A program made the translations under genes and the position numbers. Shown here piece by piece: positions 1-9,302 of a stretch of DNA of 64,000 nt; position 1 is the stretch's first letter, and each line of letters opens with the position of its first letter. The notes beneath the pieces are model-generated. The model searched no databases. It worked only from the letters and a program-made list of their open reading frames with translations, and was not told the origin of the DNA. Source of the DNA: an uncultured Lachnospiraceae bacterium (lineage in GTDB: Bacteria; Bacillota; Clostridia; Lachnospirales; Lachnospiraceae); assembly GCA_947367855.1 (NCBI GenBank), contig CANBFE010000014.1, positions 28,870 through 92,869 on the forward strand, read 5' to 3'.

Positions 1-266
1 ACCACAAGCCTCGCCCCAGGCGCCATTCCCCGGTACCTGCCCTGGGACAGGCGCCCGCTTCCACAGAGAATGCCGCATACATGGGTACCATGTCCGTTAT
101 TGTCATACATTATCTGCCTGCCGCCCACAAAATCCTGAAAACAAACTATCTTCCCGGCCAGATCCGGATGCTGTACCACCCCTGTATCCAGTACTGCCAC
201 CGTCACATTCCGGCCATCTATTCCGTCCGGCACGTTTCCTCCCACCATCTTCCTCACACGCTGCAT
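1..266 (-). CDS. Subtilisin-like serine peptidase (S8), partial
   Basis: This is the N-terminal part of a peptidase whose 3-prime end lies beyond the window edge. The visible protein has the S8 catalytic Asp block (TVAVLDTGV) about 23 residues from the start and the catalytic His block (NGHGTHVCGI) about 40 residues later; the Ser block is off the window. No signal peptide or propeptide precedes the catalytic domain, which fits the short intracellular or non-classically exported S8 proteins common in Lachnospiraceae. The chosen ATG has no clear Shine-Dalgarno site and sits just after a terminator, so a start further inside (GTG or ATG within the next 15 codons) is possible. The substrate is unknown. 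Confidence 0.8.
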   Translation of the reverse strand, partial: MQRVRKMVGGNVPDGIDGRNVTVAVLDTGVVQHPDLAGKIVCFQDFVGGRQIMYDNNGHGTHVCGILCGSGRLSQGRYRGMAPGARLV

Positions 267-272
267 AATACA

Positions 273-316
273 AAAAGTCCCGGCATATACTCAGGTTTAT
301 AGTATGCCGGGACTTT
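273..316 (-). terminator. Rho-independent terminator
   Basis: A 14-bp inverted repeat (AAAGTCCCGGCATA against TATGCCGGGACTTT) is followed on the minus strand by a run of T. It lies directly downstream of the beta-lactamase-like gene and ends that transcript before the peptidase gene begins. Confidence 0.85.
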
Positions 317-348
317 ACAATCCGTTCTATGGCAAAAGCGAGCCGTCT

Positions 349-1326
349 TTATCTGCTGTAGTCCGCCAGAATCCGGAGTGCAATCTCTCTTGCCAGGGCA
401 CTGGATACTTCCCTTTCATCCGTTCTTCCCAGGTGGACGCAGTAATATATTGTTTTATCTTCTTTTTCGGCAAATCCTGTGAACCATGCGTCTGCCACTA
501 TGCCCTCTGCCTTACCCATTCCCGTTTTTCCATATACGGCAGTCTCGCTGTCCGGATCCTGCACCAGCATCACCTGCTTTAAAATATCCAGGGTTTCCAC
601 GGAATAAACGGAATTCTCTCCGAAAATCCGCTCCATGACCTCAGTTTGTTCCTTTGGAGAAATCTTCAGGGAAGATTCAAGCCAGAAACCGGTCAACGCA
701 CGATTGCCATTGTTTGTATTCAGCCTCCCTTCCCAGTCCGAAATATCACAATTCCCGTATTGAAGCCTGTCCAGTTCCTCCTGCATCCTCTCCTCCCCGA
801 TTTCATCCGCCACCTGCCGGAAATACCAGACACAGGACTCCCGGAAGGCCTCCGAAAAATCCAGGTCCCGGTTCCACTTTTCGTTCCAGAAAGTCTCGCC
901 GCTCCAAGTGCGCATTGTGTCTTCCGGATCAATGACCCCGTTCTCCAGGGCAATCAGTGAGGAGATGATCTTGAATGTGGAGCAGGGGGAACTCTGCATC
1001 ATTGCAAGCTCTTCCTGATATACCGTATACTGCATGGCAGAGGGATCATAAATGACTGCGGTTCCGTTTAAGCCGTCAAAATATGCTGACCAGTCCTCTT
1101 CTATAATTTCAGGAGCCTGCTGCGCAGGCTCCTTAGACTGTGCAGCAGGCTTCTTGGGCTGCTGCGAGGCTTCCGGAGCTTTCTGATTTTCCTGTATTGC
1201 TATTTTCTCCAGACCCACCAGGCTTTCCTGCCCTCCCCTGTCCACCCTGCCTGAGCATCCTCCCAAAACAAAGATTCCTGCCATAAAAAGGCTGACAGCT
1301 TTCCCTTGAAACATTTTACTGCTCAT
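349..1326 (-). CDS. Class D beta-lactamase-like lipoprotein
   Basis: A 325-residue secreted serine acyltransferase of the class D beta-lactamase / BlaR1-sensor fold. Residues 1-24 form a lipoprotein signal (lipobox VLGGC, Cys24). A Pro/Gln/Lys-rich linker of about 50 residues follows. All class D motifs are present: STFK at 116-119 (nucleophile Ser and the lysine that is carboxylated in OXA enzymes), SCV at 164-166, YGN at 190-192 and KTG at 267-269. There are no BlaR1 membrane or protease segments, so it is a free-standing enzyme or binding protein, not a receptor. The start has a good GGAGG site. It has its own promoter with a BlaI-type palindrome and its own terminator. Either penicillin hydrolysis or a non-hydrolytic penicillin-binding role is possible; sequence cannot separate these. 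Confidence 0.85.
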   Translation of the reverse strand: MSSKMFQGKAVSLFMAGIFVLGGCSGRVDRGGQESLVGLEKIAIQENQKAPEASQQPKKPAAQSKEPAQQAPEIIEEDWSAYFDGLNGTAVIYDPSAMQYTVYQEELAMMQSSPCSTFKIISSLIALENGVIDPEDTMRTWSGETFWNEKWNRDLDFSEAFRESCVWYFRQVADEIGEERMQEELDRLQYGNCDISDWEGRLNTNNGNRALTGFWLESSLKISPKEQTEVMERIFGENSVYSVETLDILKQVMLVQDPDSETAVYGKTGMGKAEGIVADAWFTGFAEKEDKTIYYCVHLGRTDEREVSSALAREIALRILADYSR

Positions 1327-1365
1327 AATTTCCTCCTGACCTCAAATTTCATTTTATCTTTTTAT

Positions 1366-1394
1366 ATATTACAGCTGTAGGATTTGAAAGTCAA
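1366..1394 (-). promoter_or_regulatory. Sigma-A-type promoter with BlaI-like operator
   Basis: On the minus strand TTGACT is followed after 17 bases by TAATAT, upstream of the beta-lactamase-like gene. A perfect palindrome TACAGCTGTA (1370-1379) overlaps the -10 box and spacer. TACA-N2-TGTA is the core of known BlaI/MecI operators, so repression by a BlaI-type regulator is likely but inferred. Confidence 0.65.
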
Positions 1395-1413
1395 GAAGAT
1401 TCGGAGGGCTTTA

Positions 1414-1437
1414 CACTGCACGGGCCTGCGCATAAAA
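1414..1437. repeat. 24-bp dispersed repeat, copy 1
   Basis: A 24-base sequence, on the plus strand beginning CACTGCACGGG and ending TGCGCATAAAA, is found identically at 30424-30447. In both places its A-rich end forms the T-run of a minus-strand terminator hairpin, so the repeat is the sequence that immediately follows transcription termination. Confidence 0.75.
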
Positions 1438-1438
1438 A

Positions 1439-1471
1439 TGCGGGGATAAAGACATCCGCAATATCCCCGCA
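1439..1471 (-). terminator. Rho-independent terminator
   Basis: TGCGGGGATA and TATCCCCGCA pair across a 13-base loop and are followed on the minus strand by TTTTT. It closes the LRR/Ltp gene, nine bases after its stop codon. Confidence 0.85.
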
Positions 1472-1479
1472 GTACAGAA

Positions 1480-4146
1480 TCAATCTAAATTTTCTATAGC
1501 ATAATCAGCTTCATCGGAAGTAAACTTCTCTCCATAGTCGGAAACCAACTGATCCCGGATTCTTTCCGGAGACAAACTCATAAGATCCTGATATTCCCTT
1601 GCCTTCTCTAACGCGTTTTGCTTCCAGTCAGCTTCGACATTGTCCACCGCATATTGTGCCTCCTCAGAAGTAAACTGCTCTCCATATACGGAAGTAAGCT
1701 GTTCGTATATCTTTGCTTTTGAGAGATTCATTGTATCACTGTATATCTGTGCCTTGGTCAATGCATTTTCTTTCCAGTCAGCTGTCATGGTATCTACTGC
1801 ATACTGAGCAGCTTCGGGAGAGAATTTATCGCCATAAGCTGAAATCAGCTGATCATAAATTCCCTTTTTAGACATATATAATGTCCTGCTGTAATCATTC
1901 GCTCTCTTCAAAGCTGATTTATACTCAGTCGGAATCTTATCCTCCGTATTTTCTGTTGACGGAGCTGATGTTTCCTCAGGAGAAGTATCAGCTTCCGGTA
2001 CCGGACTCTCTGTTGGCAGAATTACAGTCTCTACACTGCTCTCTGCTGCTCCGCCGCACACTCCCACCATAGACGGGTAGTTCGTCTCAAACCGGAATGC
2101 GTCCACCCCATCCACGGTTACCTTTTCTGCCTCCAGCCTCTCTAACTGACCATTGCTGTCCAGGGCAAAAAGCTGCAGTTCCTGTCCCTTTAGAGCTTCA
2201 GCCAGGGGAAGCGCCACGCTCAGAGTCTGTTTTCCCAGTTTCTTCAGCGGAATTCCACTGGAATCTGTAAGTTCCAGGTCATAGACAATCATCCCTTCCG
2301 GAATCGTTGTCTGCAGTGCACGCTGAAATGCCGCGCTCATGGCAGTCACATCTTCCACAGACTTCACTGTCAGCGTATAACTGCGCTCTGCGCCTGTCAG
2401 TGACGTAGGCCCCTGACGGAAGCTGCTTCCTGACGGACCGAATATTTCCTCCAGTCCTTCCACCTTCACTCCAGTGTCCTGCTCCCCCTCTTCCGGATAT
2501 ACACGGTAAATCCCATTGGAAAGTCTGGTGGCAGAGGATTCATACGTCTCTTCCGGCTCCGCCCCCTCCCAGGAAAGAACAGTGTCGCCCAAGGCACGGA
2601 TTCCAAGTTTTTTCACGGAAGAGGGCAATGCCATCTCCCCTATGACATTTCCCAGGAAGGCCCGGTCCTTAATCTCCTCCACATTTGAGCCAAAGGTGAT
2701 CTCTCCCAGGCTGGTACAGCCCTCAAAAGCGCCCTCTCCCACCACAACCAGACTGTCCGGAAAAAGTACGCTCTGTATTTCCCCATGGTTCGCAAACGCC
2801 TCACCTGCTATGACACGGACACCTTCTGGAATCCTGACATCTGCCGTATTTCCCCGGTAGGCCACCAGAACGCCGCCTTCCACCAGGAAATCACCTTCTC
2901 CGCTGCTCCCTCCCAGGAAATCATTTACCCATGCCGTCATGGAAAAAGCTTTCGGCTCCACACATCTGACCGTATCAGGCAGGGTAACTTCTCCAAGGGC
3001 ATCGCAGTGGTAGAATGCACTATATCCAATCTGCTCCACCCCGTCCGGCAGTGTCACTGCAGTCAGGGAACTTCTGGCATAGGCAAATTCCCCGATCTCC
3101 CTGATTCCCTCTGGCAGAACAACATTTCCCAGAGTGTTACTGCGGTAATAAGCCTGGTCTGCCACGGTTTTGCCGTCAACCACAGTGTATTTTATAAGAC
3201 CGCTTCCCTGATGTCCCGGCACAATGTCCCCTGCGCCGGAATCCACGGGAGTCTGCACGTTTTCTCCTGCCCCGGCATTTCCCGGATTCTGCACGGTTCC
3301 ATCTGTCCCGGCATTCCCGGAGGTCTGCCCGCTTCCATATACCTGCAGCCGGGTGCTGTCCATCATCACAACCGCCCTGTTTCCCACTACATGCGTGGAA
3401 CCTATTACATTTCCCTGTACATCAGGCACGGAAGGCACCTCCGGCGTCTGGCCGGAACCGGAGTTATCCTCCCCGGAAGTACTGCCAGGATTTTCATCCG
3501 CGCTGCCGGGCGCATCCCCGCCAGGATTTTCATCCGCGCTGCCGGGCGCATCCCCGCCAGAATTCTCACCATATCCCGGCATATTTTTCTGCCGCTCATA
3601 AAATGCTTCCGCATACTCTTCAGCCACAGTTCCTTCCTCACAGTGAATGACAACCTGAGGGCAGCCTTCAAATGCCGACTCATGTATGGATGTGGTCTCA
3701 GCCGGAATCGTAACATGCTTCAGATTAGTACAGTTTGCGAAAGCCTGCATTCCGATGGAAGTCACATTGGCAGGAATGGTTATCTGCTCCAGACCGGTAC
3801 ACTCCGCAAAGGCATAGTCGCTGACTTCGCTCAGTCCTCTTCCCAAAACAATGGAATCCAGATTGTCACAGCCCCAGAACGCATATGCGTCAATCCTCTT
3901 CACCGAATTGGGAACCACCACAAGCTCCACATTCTTATTGTCCTCAAAGGCACTTTTTCCAATGGCTTCCACCGTAGAAGGGATGGACACATTTTTCTCT
4001 GTCCCCCTGTACTTTACCAATGTACTTCCTTCCATTCGAAAATCGGAGGCCGATGACTGCGCATCCGCCTCCGATACAGGAAGCAGCATCATCAGCAGCG
4101 TCACCAGAACCATCAGGACACTCAAATTACGCTTTTTCCTTTTCAT
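1480..4146 (-). CDS. Secreted BspA-type LRR protein with three Ltp repeats
   Basis: An 888-residue exported protein. Residues 1-29 are a signal peptide ending near SEADAQS. BspA-type leucine-rich repeats (pattern ...IGxxAFxxCxxLxxVxIPxxV) occur at about 37-175 and again at about 320-545. Between them is a low-complexity Gly/Ser/Asp/Glu linker with two exact copies of a 15-16-residue unit (GGDAPGSADENP). A beta-rich region follows at about 560-710. The last 145 residues are three tandem 48-residue repeats of the pattern A-x-Y-S-x-T-MxLSKxxIYxQLxSxYGExFTxEEAQYAVDxxxADW, the Ltp family of host cell surface-exposed lipoproteins. There is no lipobox and no sorting signal, so it is probably released or held non-covalently. 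It lies 11 bases after the sortase-substrate-like LRR gene and is likely cotranscribed with it. Confidence 0.85.
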   Translation of the reverse strand: MKRKKRNLSVLMVLVTLLMMLLPVSEADAQSSASDFRMEGSTLVKYRGTEKNVSIPSTVEAIGKSAFEDNKNVELVVVPNSVKRIDAYAFWGCDNLDSIVLGRGLSEVSDYAFAECTGLEQITIPANVTSIGMQAFANCTNLKHVTIPAETTSIHESAFEGCPQVVIHCEEGTVAEEYAEAFYERQKNMPGYGENSGGDAPGSADENPGGDAPGSADENPGSTSGEDNSGSGQTPEVPSVPDVQGNVIGSTHVVGNRAVVMMDSTRLQVYGSGQTSGNAGTDGTVQNPGNAGAGENVQTPVDSGAGDIVPGHQGSGLIKYTVVDGKTVADQAYYRSNTLGNVVLPEGIREIGEFAYARSSLTAVTLPDGVEQIGYSAFYHCDALGEVTLPDTVRCVEPKAFSMTAWVNDFLGGSSGEGDFLVEGGVLVAYRGNTADVRIPEGVRVIAGEAFANHGEIQSVLFPDSLVVVGEGAFEGCTSLGEITFGSNVEEIKDRAFLGNVIGEMALPSSVKKLGIRALGDTVLSWEGAEPEETYESSATRLSNGIYRVYPEEGEQDTGVKVEGLEEIFGPSGSSFRQGPTSLTGAERSYTLTVKSVEDVTAMSAAFQRALQTTIPEGMIVYDLELTDSSGIPLKKLGKQTLSVALPLAEALKGQELQLFALDSNGQLERLEAEKVTVDGVDAFRFETNYPSMVGVCGGAAESSVETVILPTESPVPEADTSPEETSAPSTENTEDKIPTEYKSALKRANDYSRTLYMSKKGIYDQLISAYGDKFSPEAAQYAVDTMTADWKENALTKAQIYSDTMNLSKAKIYEQLTSVYGEQFTSEEAQYAVDNVEADWKQNALEKAREYQDLMSLSPERIRDQLVSDYGEKFTSDEADYAIENLD

Positions 4147-4157
4147 ATATTACCCTC

Positions 4158-7100
4158 TCATGATCTCACGGCAACCTTCCGTTTTTTTCTGGATGCCTTT
4201 CCGTTATCTTTTATCATAAACATTACGAAGGACAGGCAGGCCAGACCAATGGAGAGGAACCACTTGGGATGGATGCCGTCACCCGTTGTAGGTGTATTGT
4301 CTGAAATTGTTCCGTCAGACAACTGCGTCACATCAACATAAATTACATACGGTGAAAAATGCTCTGCTGTAAAGGTAATACAGGACACACCGTCAATGGT
4401 GGTAAATTTCGGAGTCAGCTTGTCGAGCTTATCATTTACCACACCCGCCACCTTATTATTTCCCGCATAGGTAATCAGGGAATCCGGCAGGGGCAGCGTG
4501 ATGCTTACGGACAGACCGGTTGTATCTGTAATCTTGGTCTTTCCCGTGGAATCATACAGAGATATGTCCATGGGGAAATACTTTACATTATCAACATTTC
4601 CATACTCTGCCAACAGTGCGCGAAGAACCGCTTCTGTCGCACTGCTGTCTTCCGTCACCTTAATGGTGAAATTATCGGAAGAACCGTTTACGGTTGCGGA
4701 AACCACTCTTGTATTGGACAGGCCATTCTTGTCAATAACAACCGTATTGCCGCCGTTTTTGTCTACCGTTCCCGTACTTCCGCCCGGACGGTTTGTATTA
4801 TTGCTGGAACTGTTTCCCGTTCCTGAACTGGTTGAACTTCTGGCCTTATAGTTTGCGATCAAAGCCACATCATTCTTCGGCATGGTAACCGCAATGGAAG
4901 AAAGCGACTTATCCGTAACGACAGTGCCTGACGGACTGACAGTCCAACTGCTGAACTCCTGCCCTCTGGGAGGGGTATCTGCCGTAACAATGATCTGTTC
5001 ACCGGCCGCATAACTTCCTGATCCGCTTCCGCCTTTTACCGTCAGCTTATACTGCGTAGTCGTTCCCTGATTGTTGCCTCCACCATTATTACCGGAACCC
5101 GTGTTGTTTCCAGAACCTGTATTGCCAGGATTATCTCCATTACCAGGATTACCGTTATTACCGGGATTATCCTTGGCTTTATAATTGGCGATAACTGCCA
5201 CATCTTTATCTGGCATGGTTATAATCGTGGAAGAACGGTTTTTGTCTGCAATGGCTGTATCTGCCGGAGTTACAGACCAGTCGCTGAACACCTGGCCTTC
5301 TGCAGGAGCGTCCGCATTGATTACAACCTGCGCGCCTGCCGCATAAGTTCCGGAACCGGTTCCACCCACTACTGTCAGTGTATGACTCCCGACAGGTTTA
5401 GACGGATCATCCGGATTCGTGCCACCATCCTCCGGTTCATACGTTGCATAAAAGGTCGTAGGCTCGCTGATATTGGCAAGGTCTTTATCCCATCCAGTGA
5501 ATTTATACCCCTGTACCGCCCAATCACTGGAAGGCGTAAGATTCGGAGCAGTGGCGCCTTCCTTTAAGGTAGTGGAATAGAAAGTCTCCCAGGGGCTTGT
5601 TATGCTGCCCTTTCTTGCAAGGTATTCCACCAGGTATTCACCGTCAACAGAATAATCTGCCACTGCTGTAAGATCACTTGTAATATAACCAAGGTCACCG
5701 TCGGTCTTCCATCCTTTAAAAGTCTGTCCCTCGGGTCCCTGGAAATCAACGCCTGCCACAGGACGCCTTGACTCGGGAACACTTCCTTCATCAGGTACTT
5801 CCACAGTAGAGATAAGGGCGCCATTATAGTTTTGGAAAGTAACCACCCACCTGAGGACTTTGTATACCGCATCATAATACAGATGATCCAACTTACTGGC
5901 ATCCTTATTTTCTTTCCACTCAGTAAGCCTGTATTTATTTCCCTCTATCTCCACTACTGTTCCTATCGGAACCGGATACTGCTCTTCCACTTTACTCATC
6001 TCATTACTGGGAATCTTCTCAGGGGCATCAGTACTGATATATGCCTGTGTTTCATTGTCCCAGTATGTGAAGGTAACGTCAAAGTAGGTAATTCCCACAT
6101 GCTCCTTTAGATTAAATCCCCAGGCCGTTCCTATGGCCTCCGCCTGGCTTCCCGGCACACTGTACCATTGTACTTCACTGTTCGCTGACTCCGGCCTTGG
6201 AACTACACCAGCTCCTTCCTTCTTCATCAGCCCTATGAAAGCATTGGGAGTTGCACGCATACTTGAATCCGACGATGCAACATCAAAATATTCTACTGTA
6301 CTGCCCTGAAATGCATAATCCTGAAATGCCTGTTGCGTAAGGGTATGAGGCAGATATATACGACTTAGGTTTGTAGTCTCCGCAAATGCTCTTACGGGTA
6401 CTGTCTTTATGGATGTGGCAGTAAGATCCACACTGGACACATTTGTGCCCCTGAAAGCTTCCTCTGCTATCTCCGCAACATTTGAAAGATCATCTTCCTC
6501 ACCGTCAACATATCCCATGGATCTGCCCTGCAGACACTCCACTATCTTAACTTTCTTACCCTCTCCGTCCAGGCCGTAAATAATGGACTTGGAACAATCG
6601 AAATAGGGACTGTTCTGGAAATTCACAGAACTCACCTTTCCACAGCCATAAAAAGGACAAACCCCGATATTCTCGATTGTGGGGGAAAGCGTAACATCCG
6701 TCAGATTGTCACAGCCCATAAAAGCATGTTTTTCTATCGTTTTCGTCCCGCTTCCGTCAGAAGCCTGGTTCAGCGTAATTCCAACAAGATTCTTGCAGCC
6801 GGCAAAGGTTCCCGTGCCCTCTTTAAGCGTTATAGTTCCGTCCGCATTCTCTTGCTCTTCCCCGGCTTCAATGGTTACCAGACTGTAAGCAGTCACTGTT
6901 TTGGTGGGATCTGTCCCCTGACTCTTTTCCCAGATCAGGCCTGGTTTAACCGACTGAACTCCTTCCGGAATAACAAGATCCAATACCGCATTAACCACAG
7001 CTTTCTGATTTGGAGTCATGTTGTTAGAATCTGTTTTATATGCGGTATATGCACTTTTCATTGCATCCACATATTCTGTTCCCAGAAGATCAAGGTACTT

Positions 7101-9302
7101 ATATTCATCAGTATTATAAGTGCTCAGGTCCTCCAGAGAAGGAAAATCCACCAGTTCACTTAATCCTGTGTCTGGATTGTACTGTATTTCCAGGTTTCCG
7201 GGCCAACCACTGAAATAGGTAATATAACTTGTTGACTGACTATTGTTATTATATGTGCCTTTATCGCTCATGGCATACTGGTATGGCCCGAAGTCAAGAG
7301 AAATTGGCCCCGTAAAGTGCAGCTTCTGTACAGGAGAACCATTTGTATCTGTGTCTACACTTCCACCACAATTATGAGCAGTGCAATTCTGTGTCTCAAA
7401 CGCCTTTTCACCTATCGTAACATTGTTGCTGCTTTCAAGACTGTAGGAGTCAAACATCACATTTGTCAGATTATGGCAGCCCTGAAATGCCCTTGCGCCT
7501 ATGTCAGTCACTGTGTTGGGAATGATCACTGTCTTCAGATTACAGAAATTGCTGATCACTCCTTCATCAAGGATTTCAATGCTATGCGGACCTATTTTTT
7601 CGGGTATCGTAATAGTATCCACAATCCCTTCATAAGAATATCTGCACAAATTTTTTCCGGAAGTTACCACATAAGTATTCTTGCCAATTGTCCCATCCGC
7701 CATTGTAAGTTCATACAGATCCCTCTTCCCAAAATTCTCTTCACGGCCATATATATAGCTGAATGCAAAACAGTTGCTCTTACACATATTATGAAGCGCA
7801 GAACCCTCCCGCCCTTCAAAATAGAACTCACCGTTCACCCTTGTGCCAGGACCTAACATTGCCTTGAACTGTTCATACGATACAATGCTGTCCTCAGGAA
7901 AAGTCATGTTAGTATTTCTGGCACATATATACGCCAATGAAGAACAGCCTGCAAAAGTTGACATGTATACAGGCCCCTCACATGTATCCGGAAAAGTCAA
8001 CGATTCCAGAGCCGAACAATTCTTAAATACATCAAAACCTATCTTCTGCAGATTGTTGACACCCGCACTTGTACTTGTACTGTCACTCTCATTGCACAAA
8101 TCAATCTTCCGAAGTGCATCGCAGTCTTTAAATGCAGCATCTCCAATTTTTTCCACACTCCAGGGCATGGAAAACTCACCCAGTGATCTACACCCCTCAA
8201 AAGCCGAGACGCCAATTGCTCTCAACGGGCAATTCGGACTTAAAACAACATTCTGTAACTGAATGCAGTCTTTGAAGGCACCTTCCCCAATCGTAGTCAA
8301 ACCATTAGCAAACTCTACACTGGTAAAACCACATTTGGAAAAAGCATAATTTCCAACCCCCTTGAATTCATTTCCAAAACTGATTGTTGCAATATTCGAA
8401 TTTCCAAAAAAAACTCCGTCTTCCTGCTTGGTAATATTCTCCCACTTCTTGGTATCATTGTTATATTTCTGCTTTGAAATATAATTTACCTTTACACCTC
8501 TGATATGCTGATATTCCTGTGCCTCCCCCACAGGTTCAAATCCTGTTGCAGTGGCTGACGTATCAGAAGGGATTTCATTTTGATCTGTCTGAGGAGTACC
8601 GTGAAAAGCTTTATAATAGTAAATCCTGTCATTATCTAATGCCTCCCAATAGGCTTTATTATCTTCCAGATAACAGGGAATGTACTTTCCGGTCTCTTCA
8701 ACCAACGTTACAATATACGTTACGGCACTAGTTGTCTCGTCAGTAATACTGTCAACGCTGAACTTATCAACATATTTATTAGGAGTCTTCGTCAGGCTGG
8801 ACAAGTTATCTTTGACTTTCATATATTCAGCTTCTGGTAACTGATACGAAACATTTTCTGTTTTTCTATAAAACAGGAAATTACCCGCCCGTCCTACTGC
8901 AGCAAATCCTGAATCCTGACCATCATTTGAGTTATACTGTCTGTACGCACTAACTTCATTAGGAATATTTACAGTCTCACCTTCTATGTATCCGCTGGCA
9001 AATCCTGTTATAATAGTATCCGGCACCTGACCAGAAATATAAACGAATTCAATTTTTTTATCCTCAGTGGTATAAACCTTAGCATCATCCGGAATAATCG
9101 GAACCGTACATTCCGGTTCCACAGATGCCTGGGGATCTCTCTCTGCTGCTACTGCCATTATGCCATTATCGTCATTAGACGCCTGCAGCCCATCCACAGG
9201 AATCGCCGCTATCACAAGCGCAGACACCAGAAACAATGTGCCCAGGGTCTTGCGCACTGTTCTCCATAACTTTCTGCTTTTCTTCTTTACCACTTTACTC
9301 AT
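4158..9302 (-). CDS. Large BspA-type LRR surface protein with sortase signal
   Basis: A 1714-residue cell-wall protein. The start is the ATG preceded by AAGGAG, not the upstream in-frame ATG at 9365. Residues 18-41 are the signal sequence. Three clusters of BspA-type leucine-rich repeats lie roughly at 310-480, 570-650 and 830-1030. Then come InlB-B/Listeria-Bacteroides-type beta repeats (about 1100-1300) and two copies of a 70-residue repeat beginning LTVxGGxGSGxYAAG (about 1305-1375 and 1416-1490), separated by Gly/Asn-rich linkers. The C-terminus has TPTTGD (about 1670), a hydrophobic stretch and a Lys/Arg-rich tail, the layout of a sortase sorting signal with a non-LPxTG motif. A class B sortase gene lies directly upstream. 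A role in adhesion or host binding is likely by family; the ligand is unknown. Confidence 0.9.
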   Translation of the reverse strand: MSKVVKKKSRKLWRTVRKTLGTLFLVSALVIAAIPVDGLQASNDDNGIMAVAAERDPQASVEPECTVPIIPDDAKVYTTEDKKIEFVYISGQVPDTIITGFASGYIEGETVNIPNEVSAYRQYNSNDGQDSGFAAVGRAGNFLFYRKTENVSYQLPEAEYMKVKDNLSSLTKTPNKYVDKFSVDSITDETTSAVTYIVTLVEETGKYIPCYLEDNKAYWEALDNDRIYYYKAFHGTPQTDQNEIPSDTSATATGFEPVGEAQEYQHIRGVKVNYISKQKYNNDTKKWENITKQEDGVFFGNSNIATISFGNEFKGVGNYAFSKCGFTSVEFANGLTTIGEGAFKDCIQLQNVVLSPNCPLRAIGVSAFEGCRSLGEFSMPWSVEKIGDAAFKDCDALRKIDLCNESDSTSTSAGVNNLQKIGFDVFKNCSALESLTFPDTCEGPVYMSTFAGCSSLAYICARNTNMTFPEDSIVSYEQFKAMLGPGTRVNGEFYFEGREGSALHNMCKSNCFAFSYIYGREENFGKRDLYELTMADGTIGKNTYVVTSGKNLCRYSYEGIVDTITIPEKIGPHSIEILDEGVISNFCNLKTVIIPNTVTDIGARAFQGCHNLTNVMFDSYSLESSNNVTIGEKAFETQNCTAHNCGGSVDTDTNGSPVQKLHFTGPISLDFGPYQYAMSDKGTYNNNSQSTSYITYFSGWPGNLEIQYNPDTGLSELVDFPSLEDLSTYNTDEYKYLDLLGTEYVDAMKSAYTAYKTDSNNMTPNQKAVVNAVLDLVIPEGVQSVKPGLIWEKSQGTDPTKTVTAYSLVTIEAGEEQENADGTITLKEGTGTFAGCKNLVGITLNQASDGSGTKTIEKHAFMGCDNLTDVTLSPTIENIGVCPFYGCGKVSSVNFQNSPYFDCSKSIIYGLDGEGKKVKIVECLQGRSMGYVDGEEDDLSNVAEIAEEAFRGTNVSSVDLTATSIKTVPVRAFAETTNLSRIYLPHTLTQQAFQDYAFQGSTVEYFDVASSDSSMRATPNAFIGLMKKEGAGVVPRPESANSEVQWYSVPGSQAEAIGTAWGFNLKEHVGITYFDVTFTYWDNETQAYISTDAPEKIPSNEMSKVEEQYPVPIGTVVEIEGNKYRLTEWKENKDASKLDHLYYDAVYKVLRWVVTFQNYNGALISTVEVPDEGSVPESRRPVAGVDFQGPEGQTFKGWKTDGDLGYITSDLTAVADYSVDGEYLVEYLARKGSITSPWETFYSTTLKEGATAPNLTPSSDWAVQGYKFTGWDKDLANISEPTTFYATYEPEDGGTNPDDPSKPVGSHTLTVVGGTGSGTYAAGAQVVINADAPAEGQVFSDWSVTPADTAIADKNRSSTIITMPDKDVAVIANYKAKDNPGNNGNPGNGDNPGNTGSGNNTGSGNNGGGNNQGTTTQYKLTVKGGSGSGSYAAGEQIIVTADTPPRGQEFSSWTVSPSGTVVTDKSLSSIAVTMPKNDVALIANYKARSSTSSGTGNSSSNNTNRPGGSTGTVDKNGGNTVVIDKNGLSNTRVVSATVNGSSDNFTIKVTEDSSATEAVLRALLAEYGNVDNVKYFPMDISLYDSTGKTKITDTTGLSVSITLPLPDSLITYAGNNKVAGVVNDKLDKLTPKFTTIDGVSCITFTAEHFSPYVIYVDVTQLSDGTISDNTPTTGDGIHPKWFLSIGLACLSFVMFMIKDNGKASRKKRKVAVRS

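Noticed and set aside
349..1326. BlaR1 receptor
   Set aside because: The protein has the class D fold but lacks the membrane helices and zinc protease domain of BlaR1 and has a lipobox instead.
3480..3580. CRISPR-like repeat
   Set aside because: Two in-frame tandem copies inside a coding region with no spacers; it is a protein repeat.
2785..4056. 423-codon plus-strand frame across the LRR/Ltp gene
   Set aside because: Antisense shadow of a well-supported gene; translated product has no domain, many His/Cys/Arg and no ribosome site.
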